From Firmicutes bacterium HGW-Firmicutes-15 (GTDB lineage: Bacteria > Bacillota > Syntrophomonadia > Syntrophomonadales > Syntrophomonadaceae): DNA of 64,000 bases. Below are positions 46,556 through 55,116 of this stretch, piece after piece. Both the position numbers and the translations under genes were made by a program. Position 1 is the stretch's first letter; each line of letters opens with the position of its first letter. The DNA lies in the NCBI GenBank assembly GCA_002840245.1, contig PHAA01000008.1:37226-101225 (forward strand). The letters run 5' to 3'. The notes beneath the pieces were generated by a model. That model was not told the origin of the DNA, searched no databases, and saw nothing but the letters and a program-made list of their open reading frames with translations.

Positions 46556-47202
46556 TGAAAAAAGAGAGGATTATCATTGTTGGTATTGGTCAACATGCCC
46601 AAATGATCATAGATAATATCGACCAGATTAAGAATATCGAGATATTTGGTTTGATTGCGGCAGATAAGATGGATGTCGGTAAGAAAGTAATGGGCTATGG
46701 GGTCCTCTGTACCGATAATGAGGTAGATGCTTTGTTAATGGAAAATCCTGATATTAGCGGATATTTTCTGGGAGTGGGTGACCTGCGAATCAGGCAGCAC
46801 CTGGCAGCCAAGTATGATCAGAAGATCAGAGCTGTCAATATCATTCATCCTGCTGCCATCGTATCGCGGTATGCGCAAATGGGCAATGGCAATGTGTTTG
46901 AAGCTTATACCAAGGTTGCCAACGGTGTGATCGTTGGATCTCATTGTATTGTTAATAGTTTTTCCAGTGTGAACCACGATCAGACAATTGGCAACAATGT
47001 TTTAATTGCCGGAAACGTCAGCATGGCGGGTAAAAGCATTGGTGATAATACCTTGATTGCTGACGGGGCTTCGATTGGTTTCAAGAAGAGTGTAGGGCGT
47101 TGCTGTATTGTTGGTGATGGCGCGGTTATTACCAAGGATGTTCCCGATTACTACATTGTCTACGGCAATCCGGCTCGCAAGGTCAGAGACAATGTTTGGT
47201 AA
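46555..47202 (+). CDS. NeuD/PglD-like sugar acyltransferase
   Basis: A 215-residue left-handed beta-helix transferase. The N-terminal Rossmann-like part (IIIVGIGQHAQMIIDNI) binds the nucleotide sugar, and the hexapeptide repeats run from about residue 90 (IIHPAAIVSRYAQMGNGNVFEAYTKVANGVIVGSHC) to the end. PglD/NeuD enzymes acylate the 4-amino group made by a LegC-type aminotransferase. Acetyl-CoA is the usual donor; another acyl-CoA from the PaaK-like ligase is possible. It overlaps legI by 11 bases. Confidence 0.82.
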   Translation: MKKERIIIVGIGQHAQMIIDNIDQIKNIEIFGLIAADKMDVGKKVMGYGVLCTDNEVDALLMENPDISGYFLGVGDLRIRQHLAAKYDQKIRAVNIIHPAAIVSRYAQMGNGNVFEAYTKVANGVIVGSHCIVNSFSSVNHDQTIGNNVLIAGNVSMAGKSIGDNTLIADGASIGFKKSVGRCCIVGDGAVITKDVPDYYIVYGNPARKVRDNVW

Positions 47203-48202
47203 TAATGCGGTGTATATCATTGCTGAAGCTGGGGTGAATCATAATGGTTCTGTTGCCACAGCCAGGGAGTTGATCAATGAAGCTGCTAAGGCAGGGGTAG
47301 ATGCCATAAAATTTCAGACCTGGAAAACGGAAAAAGTAATCACTCGTTCAGCCCCAAAAGCAGCCTATCAGAATGAACAGGTAGGTGCAGAACTGGATCA
47401 GTTCACAATGTTGAAAAGGCTGGAACTGTCGTTTGACCATTTTACCCAATTAAAGGAACATTGCGATGCCTGCGGCATCACGTTTCTTTCCACTGCAGAT
47501 GAATATGAAAGCGCCGCCTTTTTAAACACGATGCAGGATTTGTTTAAAATCGGGTCGGCAGAATTGACGGACTGGCCGTTTTTGCGGAAAATTGCGGCAT
47601 TTGGCAAGCCTGTGCTATTGTCCACCGGAATGGCAGATCTTGCGGAGATTACGGATGCCCTCCGGGTGCTTGGCGAGGGAGGTCTGACCAAGGAGCACGT
47701 TGTTGTCCTACACGCCAATACAGAATATCCCACCCCATTTTCTGATGCGAATCTGCGTGCTATCCAAACTATTGCTGTAGAACTTGGGGTTAGAGCGGGA
47801 TATTCCGACCATACGCCAGGTATTGAAGCTGCGATTGCAGCAGTTGCACTGGGAGCCTGCGTAATTGAGAAGCACTTTACTCTGGATAGGCAGATGGAGG
47901 GGCCGGATCACCAGGCCAGCATTGAGCCTGCAGAGCTAAAGCAAATGGTTCGGACCATCAGAAATATTGAACTGGCACTGGGAACGGGCGTTAAAAGGCC
48001 CAGCCCCAGTGAGCAGAAAAACATTCCTTTTGTTCGTAAGTCGATTGTCGCCAAAAAAACAATACGTGCAGGGGAAGTTTTTAGCGAGAAAAACATCACG
48101 GTAAAAAGACCTGGCACTGGGTTAAGCCCGACACAGTGGGATCAGGTAATTGGAAGAATAGCCGCAAAAGATTACGAAATGGATGATTTTATATGCCTTT
48201 AA
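47192..48202 (+). CDS. legI: NeuB/LegI-like nonulosonic acid synthase
   Basis: A 336-residue synthase. The TIM-barrel part has YIIAEAGVNHNGSVATARELI, DAIKFQTWKTEKVI, KIGSAELTDWPFL, LSTGMADLAEI and GYSDHTPGIEAAIAAVALGACVIEKHFTLDR. The C-terminal SAF domain (about 275-336) has RKSIVAKKTIRAGEVF. It condenses phosphoenolpyruvate with a 6-carbon diacetamido sugar to give legionaminic acid or a variant. Start at 47192 inside the end of the acyltransferase gene, with AAGG upstream; the longer frame from 47108 has no family character. Confidence 0.87.
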   Translation: MFGNNAVYIIAEAGVNHNGSVATARELINEAAKAGVDAIKFQTWKTEKVITRSAPKAAYQNEQVGAELDQFTMLKRLELSFDHFTQLKEHCDACGITFLSTADEYESAAFLNTMQDLFKIGSAELTDWPFLRKIAAFGKPVLLSTGMADLAEITDALRVLGEGGLTKEHVVVLHANTEYPTPFSDANLRAIQTIAVELGVRAGYSDHTPGIEAAIAAVALGACVIEKHFTLDRQMEGPDHQASIEPAELKQMVRTIRNIELALGTGVKRPSPSEQKNIPFVRKSIVAKKTIRAGEVFSEKNITVKRPGTGLSPTQWDQVIGRIAAKDYEMDDFICL

Positions 48203-48227
48203 AATGCATTTGTCCGGCAATTTTAAA
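48198..48227. terminator. Bidirectional hairpin between convergent operons
   Basis: TTTAAAAT at 48198-48205 pairs with ATTTTAAA at 48220-48227, with partial GC extension. The stem is A/T-rich, so its strength is modest. Confidence 0.35.
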
Positions 48228-48228
48228 A

Positions 48229-49218
48229 CTAATCCCCCAGGTACTTGAACCAGTTTTCCGTCGCATTACGAATAGTCTCCGGGGTCCAGACCGGGGCTTC
48301 CCTCCAGTATTCTATGTTTTCCAAAACCCTGGCCACCCCTTCGGCAAGGGACACTCGTGGATACCAGCCTAGCATTTTATTGATTTTAGTCGTATCCGCA
48401 AAGGTACAGTCCGGTTCTCCGGGCCGTTTGGGTATATATTTCACCGTGCCGCCCAACAGATTGACCAGTTGATTTACCGAATAAGTGCCGCCGCTGCCTA
48501 CATTAAAGATTTCATTTTTCACATGGGATTCTGCCGCACACACAAAGACATCAGCGATATCGCTTACATAGGTAAAATCCCGGGTTTGGATGCCATCTCC
48601 TACTACAGTAAAGGGTTTCCCGGCCAGTTTCTGGGCCAGAAATACACCGAATACAGCTCCATAGGTCCCAGAGGTACGAGAACGAGGCCCATATACATTA
48701 AAAAGCCGCAGGGCAATAACCGGAATCTTATATAAACGTCCCCAGTGCATTAGCATTTGCTCACTCAGGTTTTTGGTCAAAGCATAGGGATATTGAGGTT
48801 TTATCTCGGCAGTTTCAGGTGTGGGGTAAACATCAGGAATTCCATAGCAGGAGGATGAGGCTGCATAAAGGAATTTCTTTACTCCTCCATTCTGACGAAC
48901 CGCCTCCAGGATTGCCAAGGTTCCATCCACATTGGAATGGAAATATTCCTCCGGTTTTTCAATAGAGGGGACAATGTCCGCTAAAGCAGCTAGGTGAAAT
49001 ACCCAATCCACACCTTTGAAATATTCTTGTATAGCCCTTCTGTTCTGTATATCGACTTCAATAAGCCGCAGTCGTTTTTCATTTTCCTGATGCTTGAGGT
49101 TTTCCGGCCTACCGGTACTGAAATTATCCAGCACCGTAACTTTATGACCGTCGGCGAGTAGTCGATCGACCAGATGTGAACCAATAAAACCAGCTCCTCC
49201 GGTAACAATTACTTTCAT
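48229..49218 (-). CDS. NAD-dependent nucleotide-sugar epimerase/dehydratase
   Basis: A 329-residue extended short-chain dehydrogenase (VIVTGGAGFIGSHLVDRLLADG, LDNFSTGRPENL, HLAALADIVPSIEKP, ASSSCYGIP, YPYALTKNLSEQM with Y-x3-K). It is most similar in pattern to UDP-glucose 4-epimerase-like proteins found in glycan clusters; the substrate is not certain. It is last in the ten-gene minus-strand operon that begins at 58633 and follows the two E1 genes by 78 bases. Confidence 0.83.
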   Translation of the reverse strand: MKVIVTGGAGFIGSHLVDRLLADGHKVTVLDNFSTGRPENLKHQENEKRLRLIEVDIQNRRAIQEYFKGVDWVFHLAALADIVPSIEKPEEYFHSNVDGTLAILEAVRQNGGVKKFLYAASSSCYGIPDVYPTPETAEIKPQYPYALTKNLSEQMLMHWGRLYKIPVIALRLFNVYGPRSRTSGTYGAVFGVFLAQKLAGKPFTVVGDGIQTRDFTYVSDIADVFVCAAESHVKNEIFNVGSGGTYSVNQLVNLLGGTVKYIPKRPGEPDCTFADTTKINKMLGWYPRVSLAEGVARVLENIEYWREAPVWTPETIRNATENWFKYLGD

Positions 49219-49296
49219 TTATTACCTCCTCTTGCCACTAAAACATCTGAGCGAGTTGCCCGGTACATCAAAATATCTTCCTTTGGTTGACCCAAT

Positions 49297-50331
49297 TCAG
49301 GTCACCATCTTTCTAATGGTTGTCAGTATTTGATCAACACCGGGATAAAACTGTCTTTCCAGTTCAGGTCCAGCTGGAACGGTTGCTGATGGCCATCCTA
49401 TCCTTTGAACCGGTGTTTTCAAAAAATCCCAGCAGTTCTCCATTACTCTGCTGGCGATTTCAGCGCCGATACCGCAGCAAACAGGCCCGTTTTCTACGAT
49501 CAGAAGTCTTCCCGTCTTAGCTACTGAGGAGTATATGGTATCCAGATCAATTGGATTAATGCTGCGCAAATCAATCCAATCCGCAAATATTCGTTCGCTT
49601 TTCAATTTTTCCCGGGCCATATAAATATCCCGGTTGGTCAATGACATTCCTATTAACGTTATGTCAGAGCCTTCTTCCCTCAGAACCGCTTTACCCAGCG
49701 GTACCAGGTAAGTCCCCCGGGGCACATAATCCCGGTCACCATATAACCACCTGTGTTCAAGAAAGAGTACTGGTTTCGGAGAGGCAACCGCGCTCAGGAA
49801 TAAGCCTTTAATATCGTATGGAGTGGCCGGCATCAACACCTCCAGCCCCTCAAAACTGGCAAAGAGGGAGTGAAAGGATTGGCTGTGCTGGGCTCCAGAA
49901 CCCCATCCGCGCGCAATTACCGCCCTAATTACAAGTGGAGTGTCATTCCCAAACACCCTTTTCCAATGGGCAATGTGATTAATAATCTGATCCATGGAGA
50001 CCAGCAGGAAGTCACATCTCATATGGATAAGTACGGGTCTCAAGCCTGCCAGAGACGCGCCCAGAGTGACTCCGGTCAGCGCTGCTTCAGCAATAGGGGT
50101 CTCAATCACCCGCTTGGTTCCATAGCGCTTGCAGATGGAACGGGTGGTATTATAGATAAAGCCCGGTTGGGATACTCCCTCTCCGAGTATTATTACCCGG
50201 GGATCGATTTCCATGGCTTGTTCCATCGCTTCCGAAATCGCTTCGCCATACGTCAATACTCTATCGCAGCCACCTCCACCAACAGGTTCGAAATTTCGCC
50301 TTTGGTCTGCCACTAATTTAGTCCACGGCAT
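49297..50331 (-). CDS. Thiamine-diphosphate E1 beta-type subunit
   Basis: A 344-residue protein with the transketolase central and C-terminal domains of the E1 beta subunit (VLTYGEAISEAMEQAMEIDPRVI, LGEGVSQPG, RVIETPIAEAALTGVTLGASLAGLRPV, ARGWGSGAQHSQSFHSLFAS). It pairs with the alpha subunit upstream, whose stop it overlaps by 14 bases. No E2 or E3 genes are near, so a full 2-oxoacid dehydrogenase complex is unlikely. A sugar-directed C-C bond reaction is a better guess. Confidence 0.84.
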   Translation of the reverse strand: MPWTKLVADQRRNFEPVGGGGCDRVLTYGEAISEAMEQAMEIDPRVIILGEGVSQPGFIYNTTRSICKRYGTKRVIETPIAEAALTGVTLGASLAGLRPVLIHMRCDFLLVSMDQIINHIAHWKRVFGNDTPLVIRAVIARGWGSGAQHSQSFHSLFASFEGLEVLMPATPYDIKGLFLSAVASPKPVLFLEHRWLYGDRDYVPRGTYLVPLGKAVLREEGSDITLIGMSLTNRDIYMAREKLKSERIFADWIDLRSINPIDLDTIYSSVAKTGRLLIVENGPVCCGIGAEIASRVMENCWDFLKTPVQRIGWPSATVPAGPELERQFYPGVDQILTTIRKMVT

Positions 50332-51253
50332 AGGGTGCCTCCTTTGCCTTGCTGATTGCCGAGTCGATCTCCCTCTGCCAGTAATCCCGCCTAGAGAAGA
50401 ACTCGATCTCCGCCTTACCTGGGTACTGTTCAGTCAGATATTTCTCCAGCCATAGAATAGGGCACCTGGTCTTCCAGATGGATAATTCTGCTGCCGGACG
50501 GTATCCCATATCATCATCCTCTGAACAACCCACATGTCCCTTCCAACGATAGGTTCGGCAGCGCATAAAACAGGGGCCTGCTCCTTCTCTGATCCGGTTT
50601 ATCAAGTTCCCACTCACTTTGGCAACTTCAAAGACATTGTTGCCATCCAACGTTAGTGTCGGGATCTCATAGCCCTGTACAATATGTGCGATATCGGCAT
50701 AGGCATGCCTTTGTTCGGTTGGAGTTTGTGAGGCATAATGGTTGTCTTCCATAACAAATAGAACCGGGAGATCATTAAGTTTACAAAAATTCAAAGTTTC
50801 CCAGAAAATGCCTTCATCAACTGCTCCGTCACCAAAGTAAATCACAGTAATTCCTTCACTCAGCATTTTCTGGGCCAAAGCTACACCGGCCCCAATAGGT
50901 ATCCCCCCGGCGACGATAGCAGATGTCCCAATAATCCCGCGCTCAATATCTCCGATATGCATAGAACCTCCCCATCCGCTGGTTACACCACCCTGTTTCC
51001 CATATAGCTCCTTGAAAAAACCTTCTAAATCCATTCCCCGGGCCAGGCAGTGCCCATGGGAACGATGATTTGATACGATAAAATCGTGAGGTTGAAGATT
51101 TATTGCAATACCTGCTGCAATAGCCTCCTGTCCAATGTACAAATGTACTGGGGTTTGAATTTCTTGTAAGGGATACTCATTTACAATAGCCTCTTCAACC
51201 AGTCGAATCTTAAGCATAGTACTGTACAAGTAAAAGGCTGTGGTTATGTCCAT
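50318..51253 (-). CDS. Thiamine-diphosphate E1 alpha-type subunit
   Basis: A 311-residue protein. The ThDP-binding motif is in YFGDGAVDEGIFWETLNFCKLNDLPVLFVMEDN; LYIGQEAIAAGIAINL, SNHRSHGHCLARG and GWGGSMHIGD are conserved E1 alpha features. Start at 51253 (AAGGTGG 5 bases upstream) instead of GTG at 51262. It is translated together with the beta subunit. Relatives use 2-oxo acids or acetoin; here both subunits lie among sugar enzymes. Confidence 0.84.
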   Translation of the reverse strand: MDITTAFYLYSTMLKIRLVEEAIVNEYPLQEIQTPVHLYIGQEAIAAGIAINLQPHDFIVSNHRSHGHCLARGMDLEGFFKELYGKQGGVTSGWGGSMHIGDIERGIIGTSAIVAGGIPIGAGVALAQKMLSEGITVIYFGDGAVDEGIFWETLNFCKLNDLPVLFVMEDNHYASQTPTEQRHAYADIAHIVQGYEIPTLTLDGNNVFEVAKVSGNLINRIREGAGPCFMRCRTYRWKGHVGCSEDDDMGYRPAAELSIWKTRCPILWLEKYLTEQYPGKAEIEFFSRRDYWQREIDSAISKAKEAPYAVD

Positions 51254-51265
51254 ATAGACCACCTT

Positions 51266-52330
51266 TTAAATAAAATTCACATGTGCTCCAGGATGGCGGA
51301 GCATATGCAAATAGTTGTTAATTTCATCTAATCTGCAAAGCTCACGACAACCAGATATATCCATGTGGGCAAGTGTTTCAATTAGTGCTTGGCGCCTTTC
51401 TCCTTCCCAGATAGAGACAAAATTTTGAGTTTTCAGATTTCCATATGAAAAGTCTTCATTCCCTAAGAACACCACACACGGCAATACATTTGCATTGGCA
51501 TCAATATACGTGAAAAAAGGTAAGCCCCAGCATTGGGTGTAGGCTTTAGTTGTTTTCAATTTTTTCATAGAATTTGATCGAAAAATAATTTTATAAGACT
51601 CAGTTTCTAAATTTTTTAATTGGATTTCAGTTTCCAAAAGCTCTTCATAATCAAAATTTTCATCTATAGATGAAATGCTGGCTGGATGTTTTGAGAACGG
51701 TTTAATAGTGAAATAGTCTACCCCGATCTCCTTGAGCTTTTTGGCTAATTCCAATACTTCACCAACATTTTCAGGGATCAAAAGTAGTTGAACTCCCAAG
51801 GTGGTGTTAAGCTGGTCATGGCGTTTTATCTCTACCGCCTCATGCAGGTTATTAATTACTATTGAAAAATCTTCGCATCTACATCGGTGTATTTGCTGAT
51901 AAACTTTTTCCGTTCCGGCACTAACACTAAACCGAATCCAACTCAGGGAGTGAAGACAATCCTTGGCTACCTCCCGTTTAAACAAAACACCATTGCTGGA
52001 CATGGCTGTATCTATTCCCAGACTTTTGGTTTGATTAATCATATCAGGAGTATCCTTGTTTAAAAGGGGTTCTCCCTCTCCGGCGAAAACTGCGCTTTTC
52101 AACCCGCGTTTTCCCATTTCTTGAAGGGTTTCTACAATGAGTTTTTTTTCTAGAAGGACTGGTTTATATTGCATATAATCGAGAGCACAAAATATACATC
52201 TGTGATTGCATGCTGATGTGGGAGCTATTTCTACTCCTATAGGATATATTGGGTATCCTCTTAACCAATCCACTACTCGCTCAGGATGAAACATTAACTT
52301 ATGGGAATCTATTCTTAAATCCTCAATCAA
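51266..52330 (-). CDS. Radical SAM protein with C-terminal SPASM-like cysteine region
   Basis: A 354-residue radical SAM enzyme. The [4Fe-4S] motif is CNHRCIFC in IAPTSACNHRCIFCALDY; GEGEPLLNKDT and SSNGVLFKREV follow. C-terminal cysteines (QCWG, PCVVF, CRELC) form a SPASM/twitch-type region for extra clusters. TTG start with GGAGG 6 bases upstream. Its substrate is unknown. Placement directly before the E1 pair suggests dehydration, deamination or carbon-skeleton chemistry on a sugar nucleotide. Confidence 0.82.
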   Translation of the reverse strand: MIEDLRIDSHKLMFHPERVVDWLRGYPIYPIGVEIAPTSACNHRCIFCALDYMQYKPVLLEKKLIVETLQEMGKRGLKSAVFAGEGEPLLNKDTPDMINQTKSLGIDTAMSSNGVLFKREVAKDCLHSLSWIRFSVSAGTEKVYQQIHRCRCEDFSIVINNLHEAVEIKRHDQLNTTLGVQLLLIPENVGEVLELAKKLKEIGVDYFTIKPFSKHPASISSIDENFDYEELLETEIQLKNLETESYKIIFRSNSMKKLKTTKAYTQCWGLPFFTYIDANANVLPCVVFLGNEDFSYGNLKTQNFVSIWEGERRQALIETLAHMDISGCRELCRLDEINNYLHMLRHPGAHVNFI

Positions 52331-52382
52331 AGTTATCCTCCTTTTCTCAAAATGAAAATTACTTCCAATAACTTCGGATTTT

Positions 52383-52934
52383 TTATTTTCCGGTTAAAAA
52401 ATCAGCTAATTTTCTCAGGTCAGCAAAGATGTAGTCCGGTTCTACCGGTTGTTCCAATCTCATTGCTCCATATCCGGTACGCACTAGAACGGTTATAAGA
52501 CCTGCCTTTTTCCCGGCCAGGATATCACTGGCCCGATCACCTACTAAATATGAATGTTTAAGATCAATCTGGTTTTCACGAGCTGCCCGGAGTATCATAC
52601 CTGCCGCTGGTTTACGACAATCGCAGTGAATAGAATAGGGAAGGGCTGCTTTCCCATATGGGTGATGGGGGCAATAATAGATTTTATCGACCGGGACTAA
52701 TTCCAGTAAGCGTTGGTGAATGAGCTTCAGATCATCTTCAGTCAATATGCCTCGGGCTATACCGGCCTGGTTAGTTATGATATAGATTTTCCAATGAGCT
52801 TCCTTTAACTTAGTTATAGCTTCCCAGGTAAAGGGATATAGCTCCAATTGCTCCGGAGAGCTAATATACCCCTTTTCCAGGCATACAACTCCATCTCTAT
52901 CCAGAAATACTGCTTTGTTCGGTAGATCTTTCAT
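52383..52934 (-). CDS. gmhB: GmhB-like D,D-heptose 1,7-bisphosphate phosphatase
   Basis: A 183-residue HAD phosphatase with AVFLDRDGVVCLEKGY (nucleophile Asp), ITNQAGIARG, a zinc-binding group (CPHHP...CDCRKPAAGM) and VGDRASDILAGKKAGL. These are the GmhB hallmarks. The ATG at 52934 lies inside the end of gmhA. Together with gmhA and the HldE-like gene it completes activated glycero-manno-heptose synthesis. Confidence 0.88.
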   Translation of the reverse strand: MKDLPNKAVFLDRDGVVCLEKGYISSPEQLELYPFTWEAITKLKEAHWKIYIITNQAGIARGILTEDDLKLIHQRLLELVPVDKIYYCPHHPYGKAALPYSIHCDCRKPAAGMILRAARENQIDLKHSYLVGDRASDILAGKKAGLITVLVRTGYGAMRLEQPVEPDYIFADLRKLADFLTGK

Positions 52935-53511
52935 TAGCGTTTTCCTTCCCCCCAGCACACATCAAATCCAGTATCATATGCAGAACCAGTTGATGGGTTA
53001 ATTCTACAAATCCATATTCATGTGAAGCACTGTAAATATTTATGTCCCCCTGCTTGCGTAAGGGGTTTAGAGGAGAAAAACCGGAAAAAGTTATGGTCTT
53101 ACAGCCTACCCGAATGGCAGCTTCTACCCCTTTCAAAATATTGCTTGATTGACCGGAACTACTGATAGCTATCAATATATCTCCCGGCCTAGCAAAAACC
53201 TGAATCGGCTTTTCGAAAACAGCATCATAACCATAGTCATTGGAGAGACAGGTTAATTGAGCTCCATCGTTAAAACAAAGGGCAGGAATACCCCCGTTTT
53301 TCCAATAATCTATTGCCATATGGCTGGCAATAGCGGCACTGCCGCCATTCCCAATAAAGATCAGCTTGCTATCAGAAATATAAAGACCGCTGAATAAAGT
53401 CATTATTTGCTGGGTTCCTTGTTCAAAATCTATCAATTCCCCCTGTTTATTGCTAAACTCAAGCTTCTCAAGGACTGTGAATAAATCATTGATGTAGTTT
53501 TTAACTTGCAT
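52897..53511 (-). CDS. gmhA: GmhA-like sedoheptulose-7-phosphate isomerase
   Basis: A 204-residue SIS-domain protein (IFIGNGGSAAIASHMAIDYWKNGG, LTCLSNDYGYDAVFEKPIQVF, GDILIAISSSGQSSNILKGVEAA, HELVLHMILD-like end). It converts sedoheptulose 7-phosphate to the aldoheptose phosphate. GGAGG lies 8 bases before the ATG. Its last ~12 codons overlap gmhB. Confidence 0.88.
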   Translation of the reverse strand: MQVKNYINDLFTVLEKLEFSNKQGELIDFEQGTQQIMTLFSGLYISDSKLIFIGNGGSAAIASHMAIDYWKNGGIPALCFNDGAQLTCLSNDYGYDAVFEKPIQVFARPGDILIAISSSGQSSNILKGVEAAIRVGCKTITFSGFSPLNPLRKQGDINIYSASHEYGFVELTHQLVLHMILDLMCAGGKENANERSTEQSSISG

Positions 53512-53546
53512 GAATTATCCTCCATTCGGTTAGGCTTTATGTTTTT

Positions 53547-55116
53547 TCAATAATTGAGCAGGGTAGAAGCATATTTGAGTAATTTAACTTTTTCAACTGC
53601 CTGGGAATTGCCTAAAATATTGGCGGCTAGAGCACCGGCAATGTTAGCCAGAAAACTAGCCATCTCCAGGGGAACTTGCACCCGGGTGCATAAGCTGGCC
53701 ATGGCAAAAAAATGCATCTCCTGCACCTACGGTGTCCTGTACCTCCAAGGTCAGGGCAGGTATTTTCAGGAGTTGATGGCCCCCAATTCCAACCGCCCCT
53801 CTTGATCCCAGGGTTAACCAGCCCATTTGAGAGTTGAGCTGCGCTGCCAGGTTTTGTAACTGGAAATCAGTATCCTTGGTGGAGCTGCTAAATGCCAACT
53901 TTAATTCCCTGGCGTCCAGGGTAAAAGTATCGGCCCTTCGATACTTGCTTATCGGGTTATTGCCATAATTGGCAGAATTAGTCTGACAGTTCACGGCTAA
54001 AAAGCTGGCATTATCCTGAACAATTTCCATAACCTGTTCATCGACTACTCCGTGTCCAAAATCACTTAAAACTATCAGATCAAAATTGGGAATTTTCTTT
54101 TTGAGCTTTTCATAAAAAACATGTCGATCTACTTTATCAGCTATCCCATTGGTAACGTAATTAATGGAAAAAAGCTTATCATAATCATTACGGATACCAC
54201 GCCTTTCGACATATCTTCTTTTTATAACTGTCTGGAAATTGGCATCATAATATAAATCCAGAAGAATCTCACTGCTTAGTTCATCTAGGATACGGCTGTG
54301 AATCCGGGGTTCATTTCCCGTTATGGTACACAAGCTGACATGGTTGGAAAATTGGGCCAGGTGCCGAGCAATTGCCAGGACTCCGCCCGAATATTCTTCT
54401 TCCCGTTCATAAAGGGCTGATAGAGCACGATCTTTAGCACTCAAACCCTGTACGGTACAAAATACATATTGGTCGATGATAATATCCCCAACCACCAGGA
54501 TTTTTACTGCCTGCATTTTTTCGGTGTAACTTTGTATATCAGCAAATGAAAATCGGGAGCCAAATTCTTTCAAGAATTCTTTAACCTCAGCAGACAAGAT
54601 GGGAAACTCATTATTCAATAACTTGGTGGAACTGAAAATCTGCCCGCCGGTAAAATGAACTGCGCCTCCATAGGAATGTACCTTTTCTGCTTCCAGCTCA
54701 ATATTCCGCGTTAAATCATTGCTCATTTCTTCATAGTCGGACCCTTTTACATATAGATCAGGTTGAATAAAATCTAAAATTTCCAGGGCCGTTTCAGTCT
54801 CGGATAGAATGACATAATCCACGCACGACAGAGAAGCAATGCTCTTCATACGAAGATCGTCAGAGAAATAAGGTCGGCCAGGACCTTTTTGGACATATTC
54901 CGCTGCTGTAATTGAAACCAGCAATATATCTCCTAAGGCTCGGGCCTGTTCCAGGTGAATAATATGTCCAGGATGTAAAAGATCAAAGACCCCGTGGCAA
55001 TGCACTACTGTAAGGCTTTTTTCTCGAAACTCCTCGCGTAATTTTTTAAATTCATCAATCTTTATAATCTTTGACTCTCCGGAAATCACTTTAGCATTAC
55101 ACCCCATTCCCGACAT
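53547..55116 (-). CDS. HldE-like heptose kinase/nucleotidyltransferase, reversed domain order, apparent frameshift
   Basis: The N-terminal part (about 25-165) is a cytidylyltransferase-like domain (VVHCHGVFDLLHPGHIIHLEQAR). The C-terminal part from about residue 205 is a PfkB-type kinase (KILVVGDIIIDQYVF ... TVGAGDAFF). This is the reverse of HldE in enterics. After GDAFF the frame runs into a stop at 53656. Skipping one T in a run of seven (53706-53712) restores 57 residues of good PfkB C terminus (AMASLCTRVQVPLEMASFLA to LLNY) up to a TGA at 53547. The run could be a sequencing error, a phase-variable site or a slippage site. The ATG at 55107 is an alternative start. It overlaps the upstream gene. 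Confidence 0.82.

Noticed and set aside
49297..51253. E1 alpha/beta pair as part of a pyruvate dehydrogenase complex
   Set aside because: No lipoyl E2 or E3 gene is present in the operon, and all neighbours are glycan genes.
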